Positions 1 through 9,573 of a stretch of 64,000 nt of DNA are shown piece by piece. The notes under the pieces were generated by a model that was not told the origin of the DNA, did no database searches, and saw only the letters and a list, made by a program, of their open reading frames with translations. The DNA comes from Sphaerospermopsis aphanizomenoides BCCUSP55. Its GTDB lineage: Bacteria; Cyanobacteriota; Cyanobacteriia; Cyanobacteriales; Nostocaceae. Every line of letters begins with the position of its first letter. Position 1 is the first letter of the stretch. The translations under genes were made by a program, and so were the position numbers. The stretch spans positions 57,572 to 121,571 of the forward strand of contig NZ_LUFH02000002.1 in assembly GCF_001586785.1 (NCBI RefSeq). The letters run 5' to 3'.

Positions 1-198
1 AGTATCTAATAGAGAATCACCTAATATTTCATCATTTCCCCAGGTTTCTAACCAATCTCCTTCTACATCTTCAACATAAAGATGAACATAATTGACCCCA
101 TATTCTAGCCAGTCTTGCTGCATTCTGCGGGCTGCTGCTAAAATTTCAGCAAATTCATCTACTTGAGTAATGCTGTTCATTTCTTTTTGGTTAAGCAT
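1..198 (-). CDS. Hypothetical protein, 3' end outside window
   Basis: An open frame of 66 codons starts at the ATG complementary to 196-198 and runs off the left edge, so only the N-terminus is visible. It begins MLNQKEMNSITQVDEF; an alternative start is the second Met (codon 7). The segment is acidic, with Trp-rich stretches (QQDWLEYGVNYVHLYVEDV) and no membrane segment. I do not recognise a family. It lies 68 bp downstream of the hypothetical gene at 267-959 on the same strand, so the two may be cotranscribed. That the frame stays open to the edge and contains ordinary codons supports a real gene, but the function is unknown. Confidence 0.5.
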   Translation of the reverse strand, partial: MLNQKEMNSITQVDEFAEILAAARRMQQDWLEYGVNYVHLYVEDVEGDWLETWGNDEILGDSLLDT

Positions 199-266
199 AA
201 ATGCTGTCGTAAGCAGGTAAGGATGCAAGGACTCAGGTGTAGGTGTTCAATATCAAAAATTTGATA

Positions 267-959
267 TCAGGAAAAGTTGACATACTTTCCTTCAGCAAGA
301 TGATCACTGTTGTACAGCGCCACATTTACCAACTGGTTGATAAAATCATTCTCGGCGGGATTGTAACTTAAGAACAATCCTCTCTCTATTTCCCACATTT
401 GTAGAGCATTTTGCCACTTCTCATATTTTTGGACATGATATTCTTTGCTAACAGTGGTGACTTGAATACAAAGTGGTTTCTGTTGATGATTGCTGACAAT
501 TAAGTCTGTAGCCATAGAAAGGTCGGCAATATAACGCTGCCAATAATTACCTTCACGACGTACAATATCTTGAGCTATTGATCTAATAATATCATCATCA
601 AACTGATTAAACTCACCTGCCATCATTTTTTTCTTCCAAATATAAAATTTGGCATCTGTTGAGTTTATCCACTTAGGAAATAAATAACCATACCAATACC
701 TTTCATTTCCCGTCATTTGGTTAAATTTTGCTTCTCGTGCTGCTTGGGAAGGTAAAGATTGAATGATTAGCCAAATTGTAGAGTCCGTAATCACTTCTAG
801 GAGAAAGGCAAGGACAAATGGTTTAGCAGTTAGGGAACCAGGACGAATGTATTTGACCCAACGATAAATCTCATTTAACCTTTTGGCTAACTGAGGATCT
901 ATGGTTGAGGCTTTCTCGATCAGTGACTTTAGTTTATCCTTTATCTCTTTTGCTTGCAA
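267..959 (-). CDS. Hypothetical protein with weak restriction-nuclease-like motif
   Basis: A 230-residue soluble protein with no signal peptide or membrane segment. Residues 148-172 read SMATDLIV followed by PLCIQVTT. This is the spacing of a D...(Q/E)xK core in PD-(D/E)XK nuclease folds, but Thr168 stands where the catalytic Lys is expected, so activity is doubtful. The C-terminal third is rich in Trp and Tyr. The only in-frame start is TTG at 959, preceded by an AGGG about 8 nt upstream; a stop lies six codons further up. The gene may form a unit with the partial gene at 1-198. The fold assignment is inference from a short motif; otherwise I call it a conserved-type hypothetical protein. 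Confidence 0.55.
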   Translation of the reverse strand: MQAKEIKDKLKSLIEKASTIDPQLAKRLNEIYRWVKYIRPGSLTAKPFVLAFLLEVITDSTIWLIIQSLPSQAAREAKFNQMTGNERYWYGYLFPKWINSTDAKFYIWKKKMMAGEFNQFDDDIIRSIAQDIVRREGNYWQRYIADLSMATDLIVSNHQQKPLCIQVTTVSKEYHVQKYEKWQNALQMWEIERGLFLSYNPAENDFINQLVNVALYNSDHLAEGKYVNFS

Positions 960-1501
960 ACTACGCCCTACTTTTCACTAACTAAACATTTTGTTTTCAA
1001 TTTATACCTTTGAAGACGAGTATCCTAATCATGGTTGAAAGTTTAAATTTGGTTTAAAAAAGAAATTTCATTGACATTCTTTCCCCAGTCTTGTAAAGGC
1101 CAAATTTGGAGAATTTGACAACTCTGGTTTTGACCCAGTGAGTTGGAGCAAAATACCTACAGCAGCGGTCAGTGGTTAACAGTCAGCAGTACAATATTTT
1201 CGGTGTAAGGCTTTATCACTCTCATTGTTTACTTTCTGCAACCTGGGATACGCTTTATGAATTTAGCAATACACTGCTATATTACCGTTTAACAAGGTAC
1301 AAGATGTACAGTTTTTGATTTCCTAAATCATACTTAATATTTTCTTCAGCTTTCATCTATCTTAAGTTCCTCATTCTGGTGGCAATTATGCCAAGTGAGT
1401 AACTTGGATATCTATACCTAGCTTAACGAAAATCTAAATACTGTTTGTCAAAAGTTTGTTAACAATAGTTTTCAGTCACCATATCGTTTACATAAATCAT
1501 C
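960..1501. other. Intergenic region upstream of acs
   Basis: This 542 bp gap separates the divergently oriented hypothetical gene (minus strand) and acs (plus strand), so it should hold promoters for both. I see no coding frame, RNA gene or convincing operator in it. It is AT-rich and contains a short GTCAGTGGTTAACAGTCAGCA stretch of the kind scattered between genes in Nostocales. Confidence 0.4.
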
Positions 1502-3472
1502 ATGTCTCAACCGACTATAGAATCCATCCTACAGGAAAACCGTCTCTTTCATCCTGAGAGTAATTTTTCCCAACAGGCTCATATCAAAAGTCTGGCAGAA
1601 TATCAGAGTCTCTGTGATCAGGCTAAGGCTGATCCACAAGCATTTTGGGCAGAATTGGCAGCCACTGAGTTAAACTGGTTTCAAAAATGGGACACTGTAC
1701 TAGATTGGCAACCTCCTTTTGCTAAGTGGTTTGTGAATGGGAAGATTAATATTTCTTACAATTGTCTTGACAGACATTTGACTACTTGGCGTAAAAATAA
1801 GGCAGCTTTAATTTGGGAAGGTGAACCAGGAGATTCACGCACACTAACATACTCCCAATTGCATCGAGAAGTATGTCAATTTGCCAATGTGTTGAAGCAG
1901 TTGGGAGTGAAAAAGGGCGATCGCGTCGGGATTTATATGCCGATGATTCCCGAAGCTGCTATTGCTATGTTAGCCTGTGCGAGAATTGGCGCACCCCATA
2001 GCGTCGTGTTTGGTGGTTTTAGTGCTGAAGCATTGCGCGATCGCCTTAACGATGCAGAGGCTAAAGTAGTAGTCACAGCAGATGGTGGTTGGCGTAAGGA
2101 TGCAATTGTACCTTTGAAAGAACAGGTAGACAAAGCCTTAGCTGAAGGTGCTGTACCCAGCGTCAAAGATGTACTAGTGGTACAACGCACAAATCAGAAA
2201 ACCCAGATGGAAGCTGGACGTGACCACTGGTGGCATGATTTACAAAAAGGTGTGTCCGCAGATTGTCCTGCTGAACCGATGGACAGCGAAGATATGCTGT
2301 TTGTCCTTTATACCTCCGGTAGTACCGGCAAACCGAAGGGTGTTGTCCACACCACAGGCGGTTATAACCTATACAGTCATATTACCACAAAATGGATTTT
2401 TGACCTCCAGGATACTGATGTATATTGGTGTACTGCCGATGTGGGTTGGATTACTGGACATAGCTATATAGTTTATGGTCCCCTTTCCAACGGTGCAACT
2501 ACTGTGATGTATGAAGGTGCGCCCCGTGGTTCTAATCCTGGTTGTTTTTGGGATGTGATTGAAAAATACGGCGTGACGATTTTTTATACTGCACCTACAG
2601 CCATTCGCGCCTTTATTAAAATGGGTGAACATCATCCTAAAACCCGCAATCTTTCTTCCCTGCGTCTATTGGGAACTGTAGGTGAACCTATCAACCCCGA
2701 AGCTTGGATGTGGTATCACAAAATCATTGGTGGTGAACGTTGTCCCATCGTGGATACTTGGTGGCAAACGGAAACCGGTGGTATTATGATTACACCTTTA
2801 CCTGGTGCAATTCCCACCAAACCCGGTTCAGCTACTCTACCTTTCCCTGGCATTATTGCAGATATCGTGGATTTAGAAGGTAACTCTGTTCCAGAAAATG
2901 AAGGTGGTTATTTAGCTGTACGTCATCCTTGGCCGGGAATGATGCGGACTGTGTACGGTGATCCTGATCGTTTCCGTCGTACTTATTGGGAACATATTCC
3001 GCCCAAAGATGGTAATTATACGTACTTTGCCGGTGATGGTGCAAGGAAGGATGGAGACGGCTATTTCTGGGTAATGGGGCGTGTGGATGATGTGCTGAAT
3101 GTGTCTGGACACCGCTTAGGAACTATGGAAGTTGAATCTGCGTTGGTGTCTCATCCTGCGGTTGCTGAGGCTGCGGTGGTAGGTAAACCTGATGAGTTGA
3201 AGGGTGAGGAAGTTGTAGCTTTTGTGACTTTAGAGGGGACTTATCAACCGAGTGAGGAGTTGAGTAAGGAACTGAAGAAGCACGTTGTCAGTGAAATTGG
3301 TGCGATCGCTCGTCCGGGTGAAATCAGGTTTACTGATGCACTGCCAAAAACGCGATCGGGTAAAATTATGCGTCGGTTGTTGCGGAATTTGGCTGCGGGT
3401 CAGGAGGTGTCAGGGGATACTTCGACTCTTGAGGATCGCAGTGTGTTGGATAAGTTAAGGGAAGGTGCATAG
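1502..3472 (+). CDS. acs: Acetyl-CoA synthetase
   Basis: Makes acetyl-CoA from acetate, ATP and CoA through an acetyl-adenylate; cytosolic, feeding acetate into fatty acid synthesis and the carbon cycle. The 656-residue length is the usual one for AcsA. The order is an N-terminal ACS cap (roughly 30-90), the AMP-binding domain with the P-loop-like [11 protein letters not shown] near residue 270, and TWWQTETGG near 420. The C-terminal swivel domain carries [14 protein letters not shown] near 615, whose Lys is the catalytic residue regulated by acetylation in this family. Start at ATG 1502; no strong Shine-Dalgarno is visible. It stands alone, followed by a hairpin at 3512-3531. Confidence 0.97.
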   Translation: MSQPTIESILQENRLFHPESNFSQQAHIKSLAEYQSLCDQAKADPQAFWAELAATELNWFQKWDTVLDWQPPFAKWFVNGKINISYNCLDRHLTTWRKNKAALIWEGEPGDSRTLTYSQLHREVCQFANVLKQLGVKKGDRVGIYMPMIPEAAIAMLACARIGAPHSVVFGGFSAEALRDRLNDAEAKVVVTADGGWRKDAIVPLKEQVDKALAEGAVPSVKDVLVVQRTNQKTQMEAGRDHWWHDLQKGVSADCPAEPMDSEDMLFVLYTSGSTGKPKGVVHTTGGYNLYSHITTKWIFDLQDTDVYWCTADVGWITGHSYIVYGPLSNGATTVMYEGAPRGSNPGCFWDVIEKYGVTIFYTAPTAIRAFIKMGEHHPKTRNLSSLRLLGTVGEPINPEAWMWYHKIIGGERCPIVDTWWQTETGGIMITPLPGAIPTKPGSATLPFPGIIADIVDLEGNSVPENEGGYLAVRHPWPGMMRTVYGDPDRFRRTYWEHIPPKDGNYTYFAGDGARKDGDGYFWVMGRVDDVLNVSGHRLGTMEVESALVSHPAVAEAAVVGKPDELKGEEVVAFVTLEGTYQPSEELSKELKKHVVSEIGAIARPGEIRFTDALPKTRSGKIMRRLLRNLAAGQEVSGDTSTLEDRSVLDKLREGA

Positions 3473-3511
3473 TTTGGAATAGTTTTTCATAACTGTGTAA
3501 AATCTGTATGG

Positions 3512-3531
3512 GGTGGGCAAAATTGCCTACC
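3512..3531 (+). terminator. Hairpin after acs
   Basis: Arms GGTGGGCAA and TTGCCTACC can pair over nine positions, one of them G-T, around a two-base loop. It begins about 40 bp after the acs stop. There is no long T-run after it, so it may be either a terminator or one of the interspersed GGTGGGCAATGCCCACC hairpins; a closer match to that form lies at 61244-61260. Confidence 0.5.
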
Positions 3532-3587
3532 CTATATTTTGAGAAGAAGATGATAATTTGAATTAAAATAGGGATATACAGAACACA

Positions 3588-4073
3588 ATGAGGGATGCAC
3601 TTGGACAGAGAGGTGAATGGCTATTTAGCCTTTTAATGACAGAATTTGACTCAGATGATGGTCCAATTTTTAAACCGCAGTTTTTAGGAGATAAATGGCA
3701 GTATGTTGATTTTATTGTTGAGTTAGTAGGTGCTGGTTCTTATATTCCCTATTTCTTTGTACAAGTCAAAACGACTAGACAAGGTTATACTAAAAAAGAT
3801 AATCGTCTCAATGTGCAAGTAAAAAAAGAATCTGTAATCGGTATAGCATCTTATCCAGCACCAACTTATATAGTTGGAATTGATGACATTCAAAAAACAG
3901 GTTATATAGTTTCTGCTAATGGAGAAAATTTAAAATCTCTCTCAAGCCTATCTACTGAATTTCCTCTTGATAAACAAAATAGAGAAATCCTTTGGAATGA
4001 AGTCAATGATTTCTGGAAACCTTATACACAGAATAAACAGAAAAATTTAAGTTCCAAGTTTAAATGGAGATAA
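3588..4073 (+). CDS. DUF4365-like protein, putative PD-(D/E)XK nuclease fold
   Basis: A 161-residue soluble protein. It opens with GQRGEWLFSLLM, followed by VDFIVEL (Asp41) and YFFVQVKTT (Gln59-Val-Lys61). A Glu in helix one, then D, then (E/Q)xK is the layout of the DUF4365 and related nuclease-fold families, which occur in defence and mobile contexts. It overlaps nothing and is followed after 4 bp by the gene at 4078, almost certainly in one transcript. Codon use is more AT-rich than in acs, which may indicate later acquisition. The start ATG at 3588 has no clear Shine-Dalgarno. Family placement is by motif only; the biological role is unknown. Confidence 0.6.
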   Translation: MRDALGQRGEWLFSLLMTEFDSDDGPIFKPQFLGDKWQYVDFIVELVGAGSYIPYFFVQVKTTRQGYTKKDNRLNVQVKKESVIGIASYPAPTYIVGIDDIQKTGYIVSANGENLKSLSSLSTEFPLDKQNREILWNEVNDFWKPYTQNKQKNLSSKFKWR

Positions 4074-4077
4074 AGCA

Positions 4078-4674
4078 ATGCAAACAGAACAACCTTGGTA
4101 TATTGGTTTCCGTTCAAAAGCTTTAGCAATAGTATCTTTAACTGAACGTGACGATTTGATTGTTTATAGAGACACAAAAGATTATGATTTAGACGTTCTA
4201 GTTTCCATTAGCAAAAATGGTGAAGATATTAATAGGCTTTTTGGGGTGGAAATAAAAGCTGTAAAATCTACACCTAATATAATTCAAAATGATGATGTTT
4301 TCAATATAGAAGGAGCAGATATAAATGTTCTGCTATCACGATTTACAAAATGTAATTTCCCAATATGTCTATTTTTCTTTACCCTGGATAATGATAATGG
4401 ATATTACAAATGGATTCTCGAACCAGTTATTGATAACGAAAACGGTAACAAATTAAAACGTAATGTAAGTCCAGAATTTAGAAAATTAAACAATGAATCA
4501 ATAAATAATATTGTTGATTTAGTGAATCAATGGTACGATAATGCACCAATTGATTATAAAATACCTGATGTAATACCAAAACATAATCTATTATCAAAAC
4601 GTAGAGTGTCTCGGTTAAGTAAGCTAGAAAAAATTACAAACCAGCAGAAATCACAAGATAATATCAATCATTAA
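4078..4674 (+). CDS. Putative PD-(D/E)XK nuclease-fold protein, partner of upstream gene
   Basis: A 198-residue soluble protein beginning four bases after the stop of the 161-residue gene, so translation is probably coupled. Residues 35-62 contain YDLDVLVSI (Asp39) and FGVEIKAV (Glu58-Ile-Lys60), an intact D...ExK signature of the PD-(D/E)XK fold. The C-terminal tail (about 165-198) is lysine-, arginine- and glutamine-rich and could bind nucleic acid. The two neighbours therefore appear to carry the same fold, with a degenerate Q-x-K core in the first and an intact E-x-K core in the second. I do not recognise a named family. A nuclease or DNA-binding role is inference. Confidence 0.6.
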   Translation: MQTEQPWYIGFRSKALAIVSLTERDDLIVYRDTKDYDLDVLVSISKNGEDINRLFGVEIKAVKSTPNIIQNDDVFNIEGADINVLLSRFTKCNFPICLFFFTLDNDNGYYKWILEPVIDNENGNKLKRNVSPEFRKLNNESINNIVDLVNQWYDNAPIDYKIPDVIPKHNLLSKRRVSRLSKLEKITNQQKSQDNINH

Positions 4675-4772
4675 GTACATGATGTTAAACCATCTAAAAA
4701 TTACCATACTGTTCATCCTTTAATCCTGGTTATCCTGATTCAGACTTAGTAATTTTCTATAACCCTTAAATA

Positions 4773-6065
4773 TTAAAATCTACAAGTCTCGACGCGAGAG
4801 AAGAAATAACACGCCCAACTCTTACAATCCCACCCCCACCCACACCAACACGGGAGGTGTCCTTCTGGTGCTAAAATTACTTGAAAATATTTCAGTACCA
4901 CACCAACCCCCCATCCTACCGTCTCTTCAAAGGCTTCCCCAATTTTTGCATCGTAGCTTCTCGTTCCCCCCAAACCTTGATAAATCCGTTTCTGAACAGA
5001 AAAACCAAATTTACCATCACTATATTTTACCCACAACTGATCAATGTTGCGGAGGTCTACACAGGGAAAATTATCAATGTGTTCTACTTCTAACCAACCT
5101 TCTTCTTCCCGTTTTGCAACTGCTAACATTACCCTTGCTGTTTCCTCATCCGCTTCTTTCCAATTCCCTGCTTCGAGTAAGTCACGCAGTCTCCTATAAT
5201 CCATCCCTACATCTGATTTTAATTCTACCGCATTACCATTATCCCCATGACTTGCACCAGGAAATAAACCCACCCATTCCTTCATACTTTGCGGACGATT
5301 TATAGGTTCTAATTCCAAACCTTTAATAATCACTTGATTTAACCTATCACTAATCCTTGTGTTTATCCTTTTTGGTTCTATTAAATCATTATTTAACATC
5401 TTCCTGGCTAAACAAGGTGTGGGAGTATTTCCAGTCACCAAATAAAATAAAGAAGCAGCTAAAGTATAAACATCTATACTTGCTGATTTTTCCGTTTCTA
5501 ACATTTGTTCCCAAGGTGCAAAAGCCATATTAGCAGCTTGGTTAATACTTTGACTATTCACATTTCCTGCTAAACCAAAATCTATTAAAATTACAGTATT
5601 GCTATTTTCTCTCAAAATCATATTACCAGGATGTGCGTCCCGGTGAATAATGCCATTTTGATGACAGAGAGATAAAGCATCAGCAATTTGTTTAATATAA
5701 TCAATAGCAATTTTTTCTGATAAAATACCTTTGTCTTGGATTAAATGATATAAATTTTCACCCTTCACAAAATCCATGACTAAACATGGTAAATTATCCT
5801 CTTCAAAAAAGTCTATAATTCTGACAATATTGGGATGATGATTTTGAGAAATTTTAGCTAATGTTCTTCCTTCTTTGCGAAAACCTTCCACGTATTTAGG
5901 ATAATTAGCATCTCTACACAACCGACTATTAGGAGTTTTAATAACAACGGGAAAATTCAAATCTTTATGTTTAGCTTTATAAGTAATTCCAAAACCTCCT
6001 TCTCCAATTACTTTTTCTATGACGTATTGGGGACGTTGTTTTAATGTTTTTCCTGGTTGTAACAT
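4773..6065 (-). CDS. Ser/Thr protein kinase with C-terminal GUN4 domain
   Basis: A 430-residue Hanks-type kinase fused to a GUN4 domain, a combination common in cyanobacteria. The kinase has the glycine loop GEGGFG (21-26), Lys43 in VVIK, the catalytic loop HRDAHPGN (141-148, with Ala-His instead of the usual Leu/Ile-Lys) and IDFGLAG (161-167). The GUN4 part begins near residue 288 with DYRRLRDLLEAGNWKEAD and continues through QLWVKYSDGKFGFSVQ. GUN4 domains bind tetrapyrroles, so this kinase may sense porphyrin status; that is inference. No membrane segment is evident. The last 30 residues are Trp/Cys-rich and unlike the usual GUN4 end. ATG start at 6065. Confidence 0.92.
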   Translation of the reverse strand: MLQPGKTLKQRPQYVIEKVIGEGGFGITYKAKHKDLNFPVVIKTPNSRLCRDANYPKYVEGFRKEGRTLAKISQNHHPNIVRIIDFFEEDNLPCLVMDFVKGENLYHLIQDKGILSEKIAIDYIKQIADALSLCHQNGIIHRDAHPGNMILRENSNTVILIDFGLAGNVNSQSINQAANMAFAPWEQMLETEKSASIDVYTLAASLFYLVTGNTPTPCLARKMLNNDLIEPKRINTRISDRLNQVIIKGLELEPINRPQSMKEWVGLFPGASHGDNGNAVELKSDVGMDYRRLRDLLEAGNWKEADEETARVMLAVAKREEEGWLEVEHIDNFPCVDLRNIDQLWVKYSDGKFGFSVQKRIYQGLGGTRSYDAKIGEAFEETVGWGVGVVLKYFQVILAPEGHLPCWCGWGWDCKSWACYFFSRVETCRF

Positions 6066-6678
6066 GATGAAATAGTATTTTGTCTAAATTAGGATTAACA
6101 GAATTTAGATCCCCGACTTTTTTGATCTAATCATCCTGTATCAAAATCAATTATCCTAGAAGTCGGAGATATTTTAGATATGGGTAAAAATAATGATGCT
6201 AATAATACAAAATTTTACTATATATGCGCGCACAGATTCCCACTCATAACATAAGTATAATTTATTTTTCGCGTCTTGTCAAGACTTAAAGCAAAAAAAT
6301 GAACCCCTAACAAAAACCCATATCCTGTACATCCTTACATCCTGTACATCCTGATTCTTACAAAATTCATGAGTCCCCATTTTCTCCACTACTTTTCCAC
6401 AATTACTTTGTACATTTAGAACAACCCTATTAATTAACTCGGCTCACTTACGACAAGATCCCCAAGAGTTCTCATACCTGGGGATTTTGATCTTTAGTTA
6501 GACACTCAAAGGCTTTTACCACTGTCACCTGTCACCTGTCACCTGCCATAGCAGACAACAGTTTGTCATTAATTGACTTTTTTGTTTGTTAACTTTGTCC
6601 TGGTGTTACATACTCAAGTGCGAGATTAAGATATGTTATGTTTGTACAAACTCTTCTATCCCCATCTCAATACACAGT
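6066..6678. other. Intergenic region between divergent kinase and phosphatase genes
   Basis: About 610 bp without a convincing gene. It holds the promoters of the two divergent genes, a CCTGTACATCC direct repeat around 6320-6352 and a GTCACCT heptamer array at 6524-6547. An in-frame extension of the phosphatase gene back to 6586 is possible but lacks homology-like sequence. Confidence 0.5.
6524..6547. repeat. GTCACCT heptanucleotide tandem repeat
   Basis: Three consecutive GTCACCT units plus a partial fourth. This short tandem repeat type is typical of intergenic DNA in heterocystous cyanobacteria. The same unit recurs near 24549 and at 52411-52431, and its complement AGGTGAC at 46742-46769. 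Confidence 0.85.
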
Positions 6679-7317
6679 ATGACACTCAATTTATATTTAC
6701 TGCGACATGGTGAAACTACTTTTAGTCAAAGTGGTAATTTCTGCGGTGCAACTGATGCAGAATTGACAAAAGAAGGAATACAGATGGCAGAGAGTTTTGC
6801 CGATGTTTATAAAAACTTGAAGTGGGAAGCGGTTTATGTTAGTCCCATGAAGCGCACTATTGCTACTGCCAAGCCATTTTGTGATGCTGTTGGTATAGAT
6901 ATGCAGGTGCGAGAAGGACTGAGAGAAGGTAGTTACGGTGAATGGGAAACCAAGAGTAAATCTTTTGTGCAAGAAAATTACACAGAAAACTATATCAAAT
7001 GGTTGTCAGAACCCGCTTGGAATGCACCACTAGGTGGAGAAACTGCGGTAGAAATTGCTAACCGTTCTATGCCTGTGATTACTGAAATTATAGACAAACA
7101 TACTGAAGGTAATGTTTTAGTAGTTTCCCATAAAGCCACAATTCGGATTATCCTTTGTAGTTTACTAGGAATTGATTTGGGATGCTATCGTTATCGAGTA
7201 AATATTTTGGTGGCATCAGTAAGTAAGGTGAAATTTGATGTTAATGGTCCTTTGTTGGAAATATTAGGCGATCGCTATCATATACCTGATCATATTCGCT
7301 CTCGTCCTGGAACATAA
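6679..7317 (+). CDS. Histidine phosphatase family protein (phosphoglycerate mutase-like)
   Basis: A 212-residue member of the branch-1 histidine phosphatase superfamily. The catalytic LLRHGET lies at residues 6-12, the second arginine in SPMKRT near 55, GLREGSYGEWE holds the acid residue, and VVSHKATIR near 153 carries the second histidine. The ATG at 6679 is preferred over an upstream TTG/ATG because the conserved core starts five residues in, as usual for the family. It lies alone downstream of a repeat-rich gap. The substrate cannot be told from sequence: phosphoglycerate, sugar phosphates and cobalamin-pathway phosphates are all possible. The lack of a cobC-type neighbourhood argues for a general phosphatase. 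Confidence 0.88.
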   Translation: MTLNLYLLRHGETTFSQSGNFCGATDAELTKEGIQMAESFADVYKNLKWEAVYVSPMKRTIATAKPFCDAVGIDMQVREGLREGSYGEWETKSKSFVQENYTENYIKWLSEPAWNAPLGGETAVEIANRSMPVITEIIDKHTEGNVLVVSHKATIRIILCSLLGIDLGCYRYRVNILVASVSKVKFDVNGPLLEILGDRYHIPDHIRSRPGT

Positions 7318-7320
7318 TAG

Positions 7321-7348
7321 CAAAAGGCAAAAGGCAAAAGGCAAAAGG
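7321..7348. repeat. CAAAAGG heptanucleotide tandem repeat
   Basis: Four perfect CAAAAGG units begin three bases after the stop codon of the histidine phosphatase gene. It is a short tandem repeat of the type found throughout Nostocales intergenic DNA. Confidence 0.9.
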
Positions 7349-7456
7349 CAAGAGTTCAATTATTATTTTTGAATCCTACTCCTACACTATCTGTATTTGC
7401 TTTTGGTTAATCATTCCGATGCAGTCGGAATTGATATAAAACCAAATACTTTAACT

Positions 7457-9553
7457 CTATTTAATATTTTGATGCAAGGGAATGGTAATTATAAATTCTG
7501 TCCCCTTTCCAGGGGCAGAAATACACTGCAATTTTCCCTGATGTTGTTCAGTAATAATCTTATAACTAATAGATAAACCTAAACCTGTGCCTTTACCTAT
7601 AGGTTTAGTAGTAAAAAAAGGATCAAACAATAGTTTTTTTAATTTCTCTGGGATGCCAACACCGTTATCTATAATGCGAATAATTACTTGTTTGTCATTA
7701 GTCAATTCTGTGTAAATTTGAATCTGGAGTTGATCTAAACCTAGAAAGTTTTTGATTTTTCTTTCTTCCAAGGCATCAATCGCATTGGCAAGAACATTCA
7801 TAAATACTTGATTAAGTTGTCCTGTGTAACACTCTACTAATGGTAATTCACCGTATTTTTTAATCACCTCAATAGCTGGACGATCAGATGCAGCTTTGAG
7901 ACGATTTTCTAAAATCATTAGTGTACTATCAATACCCTCATGAATATCTACTGCTTTCATTTCCGCTTCATCTAAGCGAGAAAAGTTTCGCAGCGATCGC
8001 ACAATTTCTGTAATTCTTTTCGCACCAATTCCCATTGAAGTTAATAGCTTAGGCAGGTCTGCCATTAAGAAATTAATATCTATTACTTCTGCTTCATCTT
8101 CAATTTCTTGGACTGGGTGAGGATAGTGTTGCTGATAAAGTTTTAACAGTCTCAATAAATCTTGAATATATTCATTGGCTGGAGCAATATTACCAGAAAT
8201 AAAGTTAATTGGGTTGTTGATTTCATGTGCTACACCCGCTACTAACTGTCCTAAACTTGACATCTTTTCACTTTGAATCAATTGAGCAGCTAATTGTTGT
8301 GCTTCCTGCTGTACTTCAGCTAAAACTTTTTCTAGTTTTTCTTTGGCTGTAGTTAATTCCTGTTCCCGTTCTTGAATAGTTTGAAAGGATGTTTCTAACT
8401 GTGCAGCCATGCGATTAAATGACAATTCTAATTGACCAATTTCGTCATCACTGAGAACAGATGCTTGTTTTTTCAGATTTCCTTGAGCAAATTCTTGAAC
8501 TACTTGGGTAAGTGCAACAACTGGCTGAGAAATAGATCTGGCTACTATAATAGCTGCCAATGTAACTAATAAAAGCGTAATACTTCCTAAAATAATCACA
8601 ATATTGTGGAGTGTTTTTAATGGTGTAAAGACTTCGGCTACATCCATTTTTACCAAAAGTCCCGCATTTAAAGAAGGTAAATATCTCCAGGCTGCAATCG
8701 TTTTTTGCCCCCGGTAATCAATTGTGATATCATTTCCTTTGATACCTTGATTTGCTTGATAAAGTGGGTTGAATTTATTGTCGCTAATATTAATTTTTCT
8801 CTTAAAAGCTGCTTGTGGATCATGTCTAGTAGGAGCAGTAAAAATTATGCGTTCATCAACTAATGAACTGACAATTGTCTCACCGCTTTTGCCTAAGCCA
8901 GTATAGTCATTGACTACTTTATTAAATTCCTGATTATTCAGTTGCACCACTACTACACCAATAATCAGATTATTCTTAAAGATAGGGGCAGCAATAAAAG
9001 CAGTGGGTTCATGCTTAGATGTATAATAGGTAAAATTAGATATTTCTACTTGCATTAATGTTTTAGCACGATCAAAGACTTTGGCAATTTCAGAATTTTT
9101 ATAAGTTCCTTTGTAGTAGTTTTTTCCTTCTTCTTTACCGTTATTTATAGAAAAGATCGTATTTCCAGATTGAGAGATTAACAAAATATCAGAATAACCA
9201 AATATATCTAAATAATTAGTAATGAATTGGCGATATTGTTGATCTATTTGCTGATATTTTTGGGCATTAATGCCATTTTCATTAAAAGCCGTTTGATATT
9301 TTTCTGCGGCATCAATTATATTTGGTATTTGGGCGATAATTGCCGCATTTTTTTGTTTTTCATTAATATAAAAATCCAAAAAGTTGGCTTTACTATCGGC
9401 GATAGAAATTAAATTGTTATTAACTTCTTTTGTTAAAGAATTCCGGGCAATGTAATATTGTATAGATGTAACTATACTCAGGGGTACTAAAGCAATTAAC
9501 AAAAACCACAACAGCAGTTTATTAACAAGTTTTTTATTTTTCAAATCCTGCAT
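7457..9553 (-). CDS. Membrane sensor histidine kinase (Cache-HAMP-HisKA-HATPase)
   Basis: A 698-residue membrane kinase. A first membrane segment at about 12-30 is followed by a roughly 290-residue periplasmic Cache-type sensor region and a second membrane segment at about 320-342. Then come a HAMP domain, a coiled coil (EREQELTTAKEKLEKVLAEV), the HisKA box GVAHEINNPINF near residue 440 and an ATPase domain with DNGVGIPEKL and GTGLGLSISYKI. There is no receiver domain, so it must signal to a separate regulator, not encoded here. It begins 20 bp after the substrate-binding-protein gene at 9574-10833 on the same strand. The pair looks like a ligand-binding protein coupled to its sensor. Confidence 0.93.
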   Translation of the reverse strand: MQDLKNKKLVNKLLLWFLLIALVPLSIVTSIQYYIARNSLTKEVNNNLISIADSKANFLDFYINEKQKNAAIIAQIPNIIDAAEKYQTAFNENGINAQKYQQIDQQYRQFITNYLDIFGYSDILLISQSGNTIFSINNGKEEGKNYYKGTYKNSEIAKVFDRAKTLMQVEISNFTYYTSKHEPTAFIAAPIFKNNLIIGVVVVQLNNQEFNKVVNDYTGLGKSGETIVSSLVDERIIFTAPTRHDPQAAFKRKINISDNKFNPLYQANQGIKGNDITIDYRGQKTIAAWRYLPSLNAGLLVKMDVAEVFTPLKTLHNIVIILGSITLLLVTLAAIIVARSISQPVVALTQVVQEFAQGNLKKQASVLSDDEIGQLELSFNRMAAQLETSFQTIQEREQELTTAKEKLEKVLAEVQQEAQQLAAQLIQSEKMSSLGQLVAGVAHEINNPINFISGNIAPANEYIQDLLRLLKLYQQHYPHPVQEIEDEAEVIDINFLMADLPKLLTSMGIGAKRITEIVRSLRNFSRLDEAEMKAVDIHEGIDSTLMILENRLKAASDRPAIEVIKKYGELPLVECYTGQLNQVFMNVLANAIDALEERKIKNFLGLDQLQIQIYTELTNDKQVIIRIIDNGVGIPEKLKKLLFDPFFTTKPIGKGTGLGLSISYKIITEQHQGKLQCISAPGKGTEFIITIPLHQNIK

Positions 9554-9573
9554 CTCCCAATTTAAGTATTTAT

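Noticed and set aside
4868..5305. 145-codon plus-strand frame inside the kinase gene
   Set aside because: Opposite to the GUN4-kinase frame, Leu/Pro/His-rich, no start context and no recognisable domain.
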